Assembly (NCBI GenBank): GCA_014860225.1
Contig: JACZKE010000016.1
Span: forward strand, 22,152 to 86,151
Direction of reading: 5' to 3'
Length of the DNA: 64,000 nucleotides
DNA from: Desulfuromonadales bacterium
Lineage (GTDB): Bacteria > Desulfobacterota > Desulfuromonadia > Desulfuromonadales > BM103
The position numbers and the translations under genes were made by a program. The notes beneath the pieces were generated by a model that was not told the origin of the DNA, ran no database searches, and saw only the letters and a program-made list of their open reading frames with translations. The stretch's first letter is position 1. The number at the start of each line of letters is the position of its first letter. Positions 26,031 through 34,965 of this stretch are shown here, piece by piece.

Positions 26031-29000
26031 ATGGAGACCAATCCGTTGCTGAATTCCAAGCCTACGCGTGCGTCTAGAGCTATAACTGAAGCAAAGCCAA
26101 CCTGTATAATATGTCAAGGTACAGAAATTACGACTCACTGTAATAGTGATGGCCGCACAGTTTTTTCCTGCCATACTTGTTCCACTGATTTCGTTTGGCC
26201 AATGCCGGAACAGCAAGGCTTTAAAGACCGATATGAACACAAGGGATGGTTTGATGGAGGGGAGATAGGCTTTTGTGCTGATTGTGATGAGCAAAGCGAA
26301 AGCCTTCCACAATATCTGGAAGAATGCTTTGCAGTGATTGAGGCGGAAGACAGGCCTAGGAAGGTTTTGGATATTGGTTGTGGATACGGAACGCATCTTG
26401 CTGTCGCTGTTGAAAAAGGCTGGGAATGTTTCGGGGTTGAAGGATCTGAGCATGCTCGTAAAATCGCCAAAAAAAGACACGGTGACAGTCTTTATCTGGT
26501 GGAGCGGGTCGATGATTTGCCACCCTGTCAATTTGATCTGATCTTATTACTAGATATTATTGAACACTTAGCCGATCCATATGTTCTATTTTACAATCTC
26601 TTTACTAAGGGCGTCATCGGACCACGGACGCGAATTGTTATAACAACGCCTAATGCAAAATCCCTTGAAGCTGTTGCCGATCCAGTCAAGTGGGCGAATC
26701 GACATCATCCTTCCCATCTTGTTTATTATTCGCCCCAGTCGCTAAACACTCTTTTAAACCAATTAAAATGGAGTGCGGTTGAGATCACTGGGCAATACCC
26801 GGTACCTGGTTTCTCAGCGAAATCAGACAATGAAGCCTCAGGGCTTAACGAAAAGCTTTCAGGGTATAATGGGCTTCTTTGCACGGCTACAGGGAGTGAT
26901 TTTTCAGAGTTTATGCACGAACGCTATGTGCCAGGGACTTGGAACAAAATTGCAGAGTACGAACATCTACCACGTTATGTGATGGCACAAAAAATGGCTT
27001 CGGGCTTAAGAGTGCTGGATTTCGGTTGCGGAACCGGATACGGATCTGCCTTGCTTGCCAAAGATGCCGAGGCTGTAGTCGGTGTGGATATCTCTGAAGA
27101 AGCTCTGCGGTGGGCAATGCAGCATCAACACAACCCGTGTCTTCGTTTTGAGCGGCGAGATGATCTCGGAGCAGGGTTGCCTGCGTCCAGTTTCGACCTG
27201 GTTACATGCTTCGAGATGATTGAACATGTGTCTGCTGAGACACAGGAGCTGGTTATAAAGAACTTTCGGAAGATCTTAAGGGCCGAGGGTAAGCTGGTTA
27301 TTTCAACGCCGAACCCTCAGGTGACCGAGAACTATGGCGAGAATCCCTATCATCTGCATGAGATGAGTGAAAAAGAGTTCGTCACACTTCTAAAACATCA
27401 TTTCAAGTATGTGCAGATATTCAGGCAGTGGATTCGCCCAAGCGTGCTGATTGCGCAGCATCCGCTTCCCTCTGTTGGTGAAGGAGTGCAAGCTTACTCC
27501 ATGGCTGTCGATGGGGCGTCATTTGATCTGCCGGCAGTTGCTTATGTTGCAGTTTGTTCTGATATACCCATTGGGGAGGTTGAAGGGGTCTGTAATTTTG
27601 ATTCTTCGTTTGATTATGTCGAAAAGTCGATTTCTGACATAAATGTTTTAAATCATGAGCGCTTGGATAAATATTTTTATTTCTTAAGATCCCGAAATAA
27701 TGAACGAGTATTAGAATTCTTTAAAGAAAAAGAAGAGAAGTTTTACGAGGCCTATTCAGAAAAAGAAGCTGCTATAAAAAGCATGCACGAAATGATAGTG
27801 GGAAAAGAAGCCACAATTCAGGCTATACAGGAATCCTTTAAAGAAAAAGAAGGGAAATTTTACGAGGCCTATTCAGAAAAAGAAGCTGCTATAAAAAGCA
27901 TGCACGAAATGATAGTGGGACATGAATCTACTATAAAAAGCATACACGAAATGGTAGTGGAAAAAGAAACAATGCTTGAAACTTTCAGGATCTCAGGGCT
28001 TACGGAGCTTCTTGCAGTGTTTCAAAGCGAGAGACGAGGACTTAAGAAAGTTTTCATAAGTACTAAGTATTTCGTAAGGGCATTATTGAAAAATTATATA
28101 CAAAAGAAAAATCAGGCAGCAAAATCCTCGTTCACAGTTTTGGAGCCTTATCACGTCCACACTTTTTATCCTCCTCATGCAGGTCGCCCAAAAGTTATTC
28201 ACGCTCTCGCAAATTTTATGACTGGTGGGTCTTCACGATTGGTTGTCGATTTATTTGAACGTCTAGGGCATTGTTACGAGCAGGAAGTAGTCACCAGCTA
28301 CAACCCTGACCCACCATCTTTTACTGGATTGCCAATTCACGAATTTCCCAACAGGACGAATCCGGATGATATCCTGAATTATTTTGAGAAGGTTCAGCCT
28401 GATTTGATTCATGTCCATTACTGGGGGGACTGCGACAAGCCTTGGTATGAGCAGGTATTTGACGCAACGAAAAAATATGGCTGCAAGGTTATCGAAAACA
28501 TAAATACACCTGTGGAGCCATTTTTTGCCGACCACATTGATCGTTATACCTATGTCAGTGATTATGTTTTTCATCAATTCGGAAAATCTGACAAAAAAAG
28601 TCTTACCATTTACCCCGGCAGTAATTTTGATATCTTTAAAAGGGATTCTATAAATGAGGTGCCAAATGACTGTATTGGAATGGTATACCGCCTTGAGCCG
28701 GACAAACTCGAAGAACATGCGATAGATGTCTTTATCAAAGTTGTTCAGAGCAGGCCTGAAACCAAAGTGCTGATTGTTGGAGGCGGTACTTTTCTTGAGT
28801 CCTACAAAAAAACTGTGTGTAATGCTGGCGTCCTTGACTCTTTCAATTTCACCGGATACATCTCATACAAAGATTTGCCGGCACTCTACAACCAGATGAG
28901 TCTCTTTGTTGCACCGGTTTGGAAGGAGAGTTTCGGGCAAGTCAGTCCCTTTGCGATGAGTACCGGTATCCCAGTTGTGGGATATGATATCGGTGCTTTG

Positions 29001-29204
29001 TCAGAAATCATAGGAGACAAGAGTCTGCTGGCTCCTCCAGGCGACAGTTGTCGCCTGGCTGAGATCATTATCGACCTCTTGAATAATAGGGAGCGTCGCA
29101 TTGAGATAGGCAGGCAAAACCGTGAACGTGCTCATGAAAAGTTTTCAGTGGAGGCAATGATCGAAGGCTATAAATCTCTATATGTCGAGTTGCTAGGTAG
29201 ATAG
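26031..29204 (+). CDS. Methyltransferase-methyltransferase-coiled coil-GT4 fusion; candidate O-chain terminator/ruler
   Basis: 1057 residues. Order of parts: zinc ribbon (Cys 25, 28, 47, 50); methyltransferase 1 with VLDIGCGYGTHL (112-123) and LLDIIEHLADP; methyltransferase 2 with VLDFGCGTGYGSALL (328-342) and CFEMIEHVS; a charged coiled coil at about 560-655; a GT4 domain from about 700 to the end with PGSNFDIFKRD and a donor site near APVWKESFGQVSPFAMSTG. The coiled coil contains two nearly identical 39-residue units (564-602 and 603-641). The gene follows wzt, separated by a MITE. WbdD of E. coli O9a, also beside wzt, joins a methyltransferase to a coiled coil that sets chain length; this protein could be an analogue with a GT in place of the kinase. 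That role is an inference. No good ribosome site precedes ATG 26031. Confidence 0.8.
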   Translation: METNPLLNSKPTRASRAITEAKPTCIICQGTEITTHCNSDGRTVFSCHTCSTDFVWPMPEQQGFKDRYEHKGWFDGGEIGFCADCDEQSESLPQYLEECFAVIEAEDRPRKVLDIGCGYGTHLAVAVEKGWECFGVEGSEHARKIAKKRHGDSLYLVERVDDLPPCQFDLILLLDIIEHLADPYVLFYNLFTKGVIGPRTRIVITTPNAKSLEAVADPVKWANRHHPSHLVYYSPQSLNTLLNQLKWSAVEITGQYPVPGFSAKSDNEASGLNEKLSGYNGLLCTATGSDFSEFMHERYVPGTWNKIAEYEHLPRYVMAQKMASGLRVLDFGCGTGYGSALLAKDAEAVVGVDISEEALRWAMQHQHNPCLRFERRDDLGAGLPASSFDLVTCFEMIEHVSAETQELVIKNFRKILRAEGKLVISTPNPQVTENYGENPYHLHEMSEKEFVTLLKHHFKYVQIFRQWIRPSVLIAQHPLPSVGEGVQAYSMAVDGASFDLPAVAYVAVCSDIPIGEVEGVCNFDSSFDYVEKSISDINVLNHERLDKYFYFLRSRNNERVLEFFKEKEEKFYEAYSEKEAAIKSMHEMIVGKEATIQAIQESFKEKEGKFYEAYSEKEAAIKSMHEMIVGHESTIKSIHEMVVEKETMLETFRISGLTELLAVFQSERRGLKKVFISTKYFVRALLKNYIQKKNQAAKSSFTVLEPYHVHTFYPPHAGRPKVIHALANFMTGGSSRLVVDLFERLGHCYEQEVVTSYNPDPPSFTGLPIHEFPNRTNPDDILNYFEKVQPDLIHVHYWGDCDKPWYEQVFDATKKYGCKVIENINTPVEPFFADHIDRYTYVSDYVFHQFGKSDKKSLTIYPGSNFDIFKRDSINEVPNDCIGMVYRLEPDKLEEHAIDVFIKVVQSRPETKVLIVGGGTFLESYKKTVCNAGVLDSFNFTGYISYKDLPALYNQMSLFVAPVWKESFGQVSPFAMSTGIPVVGYDIGALSEIIGDKSLLAPPGDSCRLAEIIIDLLNNRERRIEIGRQNRERAHEKFSVEAMIEGYKSLYVELLGR
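27720..27953 (+). repeat. 117 bp tandem DNA repeat inside the coiled coil
   Basis: Two adjoining 117 bp units (27720-27836 and 27837-27953) are almost identical over the first 85 bases and diverge later. Each encodes 39 residues, divisible into an 11-residue piece (KFYEAYSEKE region) and two 14-residue pieces of the form AAIKSMHEMIVGKE. The high DNA identity points to a recent duplication. Confidence 0.85.
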
Positions 29205-29206
29205 AA

Positions 29207-30550
29207 ATGAAAATAGCCCTGTTCGTCCACTGCTTTTTCCCGGACCACTTTTATGGAACGGAGACTTATACATACAGTATTGCGAAGAATCTACAAGCAA
29301 TGGGCCACGACCCTGTTGTTGTCTCTGCAGTTTTCCCAGGTGAACCCAAAAAAGATACTGTTGTTTCAAAGTATGAATATGATGGCATCCCTGTGGTCTG
29401 TATTGACAAGAACTACCTTCCTAATACCCGTGTGAAGGATACTTATTATCAGCCCGAGATGAGATCCTTGCTCAGGGACATGTTGACGGAAATCAAGCCG
29501 GATATTATCCATATCACCCATCTGATAAACCACACAGCTGTACTGCTTGAAGTGGCAGAGTCTCTCGGCATCAAGGCTGTCGCGACCTTGACGGATTTTT
29601 TCGGTTTTTGTTTCAACAACAAACTTGAAGCGGCTGATGGTACCCTCTGCAGTGGACCAAATCAGCAGCGCACAAATTGTCTCGCATGTTATCTGAAAGC
29701 CAACAGTAAACATCCTGGGGCGTCACTATTAGAACGTCTCGCTGAAAAAGCATCTTGGGCACGTCCGTTAGCTTTATTTCTCAATGTTTTGATTAAGCTC
29801 CCGGGGGCAAGGAAGGGCGCACTTGCCGGAACTGTACTCGACATAACTATGCGGCCAGACATTCTTGAGACTCTATACAAGAACTATAAGGCTGTTATCG
29901 CTCCGACCCGATTCCTGAAAAGAGCGTATTTGCAGAATGGCTTGTCCGCCCCTGTCTACGATATTCGGTTTGGAGTGGATCTGAAGCGAAAACCAAAGGA
30001 TCTTCGCACCAAAGGGGCCTCGTTGAAAATTGGTTATATCGGACAGATTGCAGCCCACAAAGGCACCGATATTCTCATCGATGCTTTTCGACAGCTGCCG
30101 CGGGGCTATGCGGAGCTGCACATTTTCGGCCCCGCAGACCAGGACCCCGGGTATATGGAGCAACTGACCTTGAGGGCTCGTGGCTACGACGTCTATTTCC
30201 GCGGCACTTTCCCCAAGGAGGAGATTGGCAACGTATTCTCGGAGCTGGATTATTTTGTGATCCCGTCGACATGGTACGAGAACAGCCCCCTGGTCCTGCT
30301 GGATGCCTTGGCGAGCCATACCCCTGTCATTGTCTCGGATGTCGAAGGACTGACGGAGTTTGTCGAAGAAGGGCAAAACGGATATGTGTTCAAACGGGGC
30401 AGTGTATCAGATTTGCTAAGGGTTTTGACGGGCATCGTTGCCGATCCGGTCAAAGCACGCGAGTTGTCAGATTCTACCGAATATGCTCGAACGACGAGGA
30501 TGATGACTGAAGAAGCCTTGGCCGTTTATGCCAAGGTTCTTGTAGATTGA
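29207..30550 (+). CDS. GT4 family glycosyltransferase
   Basis: 447 residues. KIALFVHCFFPDHFYGTETY at the N-terminus, THLINHTAVLLEVAESLG, a cysteine motif CSGPNQQRTNCLACY (about 148-162), then GYIGQIAAHKGTDIL (about 274-288) and STWYENSPLVLLDALASHTP (about 351-370). It belongs to the GT-B class and probably adds one O-chain sugar. The next gene encodes a paralogue with the same start pattern and cysteine loop. The start lies 2 bp after the fusion gene's stop. Confidence 0.83.
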   Translation: MKIALFVHCFFPDHFYGTETYTYSIAKNLQAMGHDPVVVSAVFPGEPKKDTVVSKYEYDGIPVVCIDKNYLPNTRVKDTYYQPEMRSLLRDMLTEIKPDIIHITHLINHTAVLLEVAESLGIKAVATLTDFFGFCFNNKLEAADGTLCSGPNQQRTNCLACYLKANSKHPGASLLERLAEKASWARPLALFLNVLIKLPGARKGALAGTVLDITMRPDILETLYKNYKAVIAPTRFLKRAYLQNGLSAPVYDIRFGVDLKRKPKDLRTKGASLKIGYIGQIAAHKGTDILIDAFRQLPRGYAELHIFGPADQDPGYMEQLTLRARGYDVYFRGTFPKEEIGNVFSELDYFVIPSTWYENSPLVLLDALASHTPVIVSDVEGLTEFVEEGQNGYVFKRGSVSDLLRVLTGIVADPVKARELSDSTEYARTTRMMTEEALAVYAKVLVD

Positions 30551-30601
30551 TTTGATTGCTATGGGATGCAATTGTTTACTTAACAGATCAGGGCCTTTGT
30601 T

Positions 30602-31966
30602 TTGAAAATCCTTCTGACCACACATCAGTTCCTGCCGGACCACTGTTCCGGGACAGAAGTTCTCACTTTTGAAACCGCCAAGGTGCTGCAAAGGCTCGGT
30701 CATGAGGTGTTGGTCTTTACCGGTTACCCTGCCAGGAAGGACCTTGATGACAATGAACGCTTTGACAGCTATTGGTATGAAGGGGTCTTCGTTACCAGAT
30801 TCCACCATGGAAGGGTCCCCATGGGGGGACAGTCCAATATCGTTGAAGCTGAATACAATAACCAATTGTTTGCATCCTTTTTTCGGACTTACCTGAAAGA
30901 ACAGATGCCTGACCTGGTTCACTTTTTTCACTTACATAGGTTGTCTGCGTCAGCGATTGAGGTTTGTCATGAATATGATATTCCCATGGTGATGACCCCC
31001 ACTGATTTTTGGCTAGTCTGTCCGATGAGTCAGTTGCGGTTAACAGATAATTCCCTATGCAAGGGCCCTGATTCATCTCGGATAAACTGTTTGCGCCATG
31101 TCGTTGCTTTGTCTCAGCCAGAGAAGACCTCCCGGCGATTGAGTAAATTACCGGACTGTATGCTCAGGAGTATGATCTGGGGGATCAACAAGGGGATGTA
31201 TGCAAGTCATTGGTTTGCACCGCTGGTAAAAGCATTATATGCAAGGCCAGCCTTTCTTGAGAAACAAATGAATCGTCTTGACAGGATGATCGTTCCGTCG
31301 CTGTTAATGCAGCGAATCCTTCTTGAACATGGGCTCAACGAGGACAAGGTCGTTTCATGCCCTTTTGGCATAAACTTTGTCCCGGCCGACAAAATGCCTC
31401 CTTCCCAGGTGGCTGTGCCATTGAGAATCGGCTTTGTCGGCACTCTCGCAGAGCATAAAGGGGCTCACGTGCTGGTCGAAGCGGTCCGCCAGATTCCACG
31501 AGAACGCGCCATTGAAGTCTTGTTATATGGTAATCTCGAAAGTTATCCAAGCTATGCGGAGAGACTGAAAGCTGCTGCCGGTGATGACCCCAGGGTCAAG
31601 TTTTGCGGCACCTTTCCCAATAGCGAGATCGGCAGAGTCTTCGCCAACCTTGACGTCCTTGTAGTGCCCTCCGTCTGGCATGAGAACACCCCCCTGATTA
31701 TCTATACGGCACAAGCGGCCAGGTGCCCTGTGATTGCATCCGACCATGAGGGGATCTCAGAGATTGTGCATCACGGTAAAAATGGGCTTTTATTCCCTGC
31801 TGGCGATGCTCTCGTTTTAGCGCGCTTGATAGAGTCGTTATACCAGGATCCATGTATATTGAAGAAGTTGGCTGCCAATTCGGAGCCGCCAAAGACGATT
31901 GATGCGTATGTCTGTGATCTCGAGCAGATTTACCAAGAGGTTCTCTCGGAAAGGTGTAATAAATGA
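30602..31966 (+). CDS. GT4 family glycosyltransferase, paralogue of its neighbour
   Basis: 454 residues from TTG 30602, 51 bp after the previous gene. KILLTTHQFLPDHCSGTEVL, CKGPDSSRINCLRH (about 159-172), GFVGTLAEHKGAHVL (about 278-292) and VWHENTPLIIYTAQAARCP (about 359-377) line up with the protein encoded at 29207, pointing to duplication and divergence. Such pairs commonly add successive sugars of a repeat unit. It overlaps the epimerase gene by 4 bp. Confidence 0.82.
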   Translation: MKILLTTHQFLPDHCSGTEVLTFETAKVLQRLGHEVLVFTGYPARKDLDDNERFDSYWYEGVFVTRFHHGRVPMGGQSNIVEAEYNNQLFASFFRTYLKEQMPDLVHFFHLHRLSASAIEVCHEYDIPMVMTPTDFWLVCPMSQLRLTDNSLCKGPDSSRINCLRHVVALSQPEKTSRRLSKLPDCMLRSMIWGINKGMYASHWFAPLVKALYARPAFLEKQMNRLDRMIVPSLLMQRILLEHGLNEDKVVSCPFGINFVPADKMPPSQVAVPLRIGFVGTLAEHKGAHVLVEAVRQIPRERAIEVLLYGNLESYPSYAERLKAAAGDDPRVKFCGTFPNSEIGRVFANLDVLVVPSVWHENTPLIIYTAQAARCPVIASDHEGISEIVHHGKNGLLFPAGDALVLARLIESLYQDPCILKKLAANSEPPKTIDAYVCDLEQIYQEVLSERCNK

Positions 31967-32895
31967 AATGTCTGATCCTTGGCGGAGGAGGGTTTTTGGG
32001 GTCGCATTTGTGCGAGGCACTCCTGGCTGAAGGCCATTCAGTCAAGATCTTTGATCGCCCCAATCTGAAAAGATTTCGAGAATTTTCAGCTGATGAGCAA
32101 GTGGAGTGGGTGGAAGGTGATTTTGCCAACCAGTCTGACGTCAACTTGGCAGTTCCTGATTGTGACGTAATCTATCATCTCGTTTCAACGACTTTGCCAA
32201 AATCATCGAATGACAACCCTGTCTACGATGTTGAAACCAATATCGTCGGTACATTACATCTGCTTGAGGTAGCGCGTAAATCAAGCGTACGAAAAATCAT
32301 ATTTATTTCTTCCGGGGGGACGGTCTACGGAATCCCCAACTGCACCCCGATCAATGAAGAACACCCGACCAACCCAATCTGTTCGTATGGCATCAGTAAG
32401 TTAACAATTGAAAAATACCTGAATCTTTATTACACCCTGTATGGTCTTGATTACTGCGTGTTGCGGTTGGCAAATCCTTATGGCGAGCGTCAAAGGGTAA
32501 CTGCTACTCAAGGCGCCGTTGGTGTCTTCCTATATAAAGCGCTGAGAAAGGAACTGATCGAAGTCTGGGGTGATGGTTCGGTTATTCGAGACTATATTTA
32601 CGTCGGTGATGCGATTAGCGCCATGGTCGCGGCGCTTTCATCTAATGGCAATCAAGGAATATTCAACATAGGCAGCGGTCATGGACAAAGTCTGAATAAT
32701 ATTTTGGAAGTAATTGAGAGTGTTTTGGGTCGACCTGTCTCTCGCATTTATGTAGAAGGCCGTGCCCTCGATGTGCCTGTCAGTGTGCTTGACATCGAAA
32801 AAGCCAAGAACAGTTTGCAATGGAAGCCAAAAGTTGATTTCCGGGATGGATTGGAACGCACTGCCCTCTGGATGAAAAGCGAAAGAAACAATTAA
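31963..32895 (+). CDS. NAD-dependent nucleotide-sugar epimerase/dehydratase (GalE-like)
   Basis: 310 residues, extended SDR family. LILGGGGFLGSHLCEALL (about 3-20) binds NAD, STTLPKSSNDN precedes the SSGGTVYG serine block (about 112-119), and CSYGISKLTIEKY (about 136-148) has the YXXXK pair. LRLANPYGERQ and RDYIYVGDAISAM are typical of UDP-glucose 4-epimerases. It would supply a 4-epimer (for example UDP-galactose or its N-acetyl form) for the O-chain. The exact substrate is not fixed by sequence. Confidence 0.82.
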   Translation: MKCLILGGGGFLGSHLCEALLAEGHSVKIFDRPNLKRFREFSADEQVEWVEGDFANQSDVNLAVPDCDVIYHLVSTTLPKSSNDNPVYDVETNIVGTLHLLEVARKSSVRKIIFISSGGTVYGIPNCTPINEEHPTNPICSYGISKLTIEKYLNLYYTLYGLDYCVLRLANPYGERQRVTATQGAVGVFLYKALRKELIEVWGDGSVIRDYIYVGDAISAMVAALSSNGNQGIFNIGSGHGQSLNNILEVIESVLGRPVSRIYVEGRALDVPVSVLDIEKAKNSLQWKPKVDFRDGLERTALWMKSERNN

Positions 32896-32943
32896 GGCAT
32901 TGTGAAATAACGTAGGTCGCGAAGAAGGGCTGTTTGTAAAAAA

Positions 32944-34965
32944 ATGGTAAGTGGAAGCCAACCCATAAAAAGCCGGTACTTTTTGATTTGTTGTTTACTC
33001 CTTGCATTTCTGAAAGTCACCCTCGTCGGGGGAGAGGAAGTTGTCGCGAGATTTCAGCCGTTGGATGATTTTTGGCAAATTACTGCGGCAAGCCGTGGTT
33101 ATTGGTTCGGTTCAGGATACGATTGGACGATGTATGTCCATCTCCCTGTCTATTCGTTTTGGCTTGGAATTGTACATATAACAGGGCTTCCGCTAAGAAT
33201 TGCGACAGAATTAATTTACCTTATCTCGGGTTTTTTCTTTGTTATTTCGCTTAGAAAGGTTGGGATTTCAGCTGTTGCTGCGTTTTTTTCTTATGTTTTG
33301 ATTGTCTTCCATCCAGCAAGTTTCGAATCTTTTAACTACGTTTTGCCCGGAACCCTTTATGCGCCGATATTTTTGCTGGCTTTGGCATCCGTTCTGCTTT
33401 TGTGGGCCAACCGAGACAATGCAAAGCAAATCAGATGTTCCATTATCGTTGGGGTTAGTTTTGCTTTACTGTGGCACATCAGAAAAGAAAACATTCTGCT
33501 CGTGGCAATATTGGTTATCGTTTTTTTCTTCTTGTGTGTTGATTTCTGGCGCGAGAAGAGGCCTGCTCGTCAGGCTATTTATAAGGCAAGTCTTGTTGTC
33601 CTTATCCCCGTCTTGATTATTTTGAGTTCATCGATATTGGTCAAAACCGCCAATCTGGCGAAATTCGGCCTGTTTGTTGCGACGGAAATGGATTCGCCCG
33701 GGTATAAGGCAGCATACAAAGCTTTGCTGCGTATCAAGCCAGACAAACCTATTCGTTTTGTCCCTGTTCCCAAGGATGTGAGATTTAAAGCTTATTCCGT
33801 GAGCCCTGCTTTTAAAGAGTTGGAACCTTTTTTTGAAGGAGATTTTGGTGTTGCGGCCGCTTCAGAAACCCGCAAATGGATGGGGATTGAAAATGAGATT
33901 GCTGCGGGGTGGTTCTATTGGGCACTCAAAAATGCTGCAGTGTTGGCTGACCATCATGATTCGGCCGTGGCGGCAGATGATTATTTCCAGCAAATTGCCG
34001 TTGAGATTAACCGGGCACTTGACAACAAGGAATTGGAGAGTCGGTTTGTGCTGTTCAGCTTCCTCGATCCCGAGACATCCAACTGGTTGCCATATCTGCC
34101 GGCTTCCATAAAAAAAATCAGAGCACGATTTATTTCCACGAACGAACCACCCGCGGAGCGTGATAGTCCAGGTCTGCATGATTCTGTCCGACGAGCTTTT
34201 GACATTGCCGCTAATCGACGAATTGCACTATTGCAAGGCCCTCCAGTGATTATCAATGGTTGGGTTTTTGCCAAGAATGATGATGTTACCATGGTGGAAA
34301 TCCAGACTGATACTGGAATTGTCCTCGGGTCGACCTATAAATTTATCAGCAGACCAGATGTTGCTAGCAGTTATTCTGGCCCAGCTTATGGAAATGTCGC
34401 GGAACGCTCGGGCATTAAAATATTACTAAATGCGCTGCCGGAGCAGCTTTCTAATGCGCACTTTGTTGTGCATACGGGCCACGGAGGGCTCTTCGATATC
34501 CCATTGGTAAGTATAGATAAGGGAAGACCTTACGATATTGAAGACGCAACTGCACGTAAGATCATCTACGCTTTTGACGAGATATCAATACCCGATAATC
34601 CAGGAAATGTTCAGAAAGCCGTTAAAAGCTTTATTTGGGGAAGTTATGGCAAATTATTAGTACTACTTGAATGGGCAGGGTTGTTAGGAATAATCCTATT
34701 GGCGGTTTATCCAAAAAGAATAAATTTAACCACCTTATTTCTTTATGTATTGCTGGGCTCGTCAATAGTTTTGAGAGGAGGCTTATTCTCATTAATTGAT
34801 GCATCTTCATGGCCAGGAGATCAGCCAAGATACCTTTTTCCTGCAATGCAAATATATGGAGTGTTCCTTTTGATGTTGATAGCAGGTAAAGCTAATATTG
34901 TTTTAGATGTGAAATTATTAAAATATCTTAAGCGAAACATCTCGTCCTTTAGGGATGTTCAGTAG
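32944..34965 (+). CDS. Large polytopic membrane protein of unknown function
   Basis: 673 residues. An N-terminal membrane segment (about 12-28) is followed by six or more hydrophobic spans to about residue 235, a long soluble region (about 240-560) and three C-terminal spans (about 560-660). The layout, with FQPLDDFW and an early periplasmic-looking loop, recalls GT-C type or PMT-like proteins of O-antigen loci, but I see no decisive motif. It may transfer a sugar on the periplasmic side or take part in O-chain modification. The following gene encodes a protein of similar plan and overlaps it by 11 bp. Confidence 0.6.
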   Translation: MVSGSQPIKSRYFLICCLLLAFLKVTLVGGEEVVARFQPLDDFWQITAASRGYWFGSGYDWTMYVHLPVYSFWLGIVHITGLPLRIATELIYLISGFFFVISLRKVGISAVAAFFSYVLIVFHPASFESFNYVLPGTLYAPIFLLALASVLLLWANRDNAKQIRCSIIVGVSFALLWHIRKENILLVAILVIVFFFLCVDFWREKRPARQAIYKASLVVLIPVLIILSSSILVKTANLAKFGLFVATEMDSPGYKAAYKALLRIKPDKPIRFVPVPKDVRFKAYSVSPAFKELEPFFEGDFGVAAASETRKWMGIENEIAAGWFYWALKNAAVLADHHDSAVAADDYFQQIAVEINRALDNKELESRFVLFSFLDPETSNWLPYLPASIKKIRARFISTNEPPAERDSPGLHDSVRRAFDIAANRRIALLQGPPVIINGWVFAKNDDVTMVEIQTDTGIVLGSTYKFISRPDVASSYSGPAYGNVAERSGIKILLNALPEQLSNAHFVVHTGHGGLFDIPLVSIDKGRPYDIEDATARKIIYAFDEISIPDNPGNVQKAVKSFIWGSYGKLLVLLEWAGLLGIILLAVYPKRINLTTLFLYVLLGSSIVLRGGLFSLIDASSWPGDQPRYLFPAMQIYGVFLLMLIAGKANIVLDVKLLKYLKRNISSFRDVQ

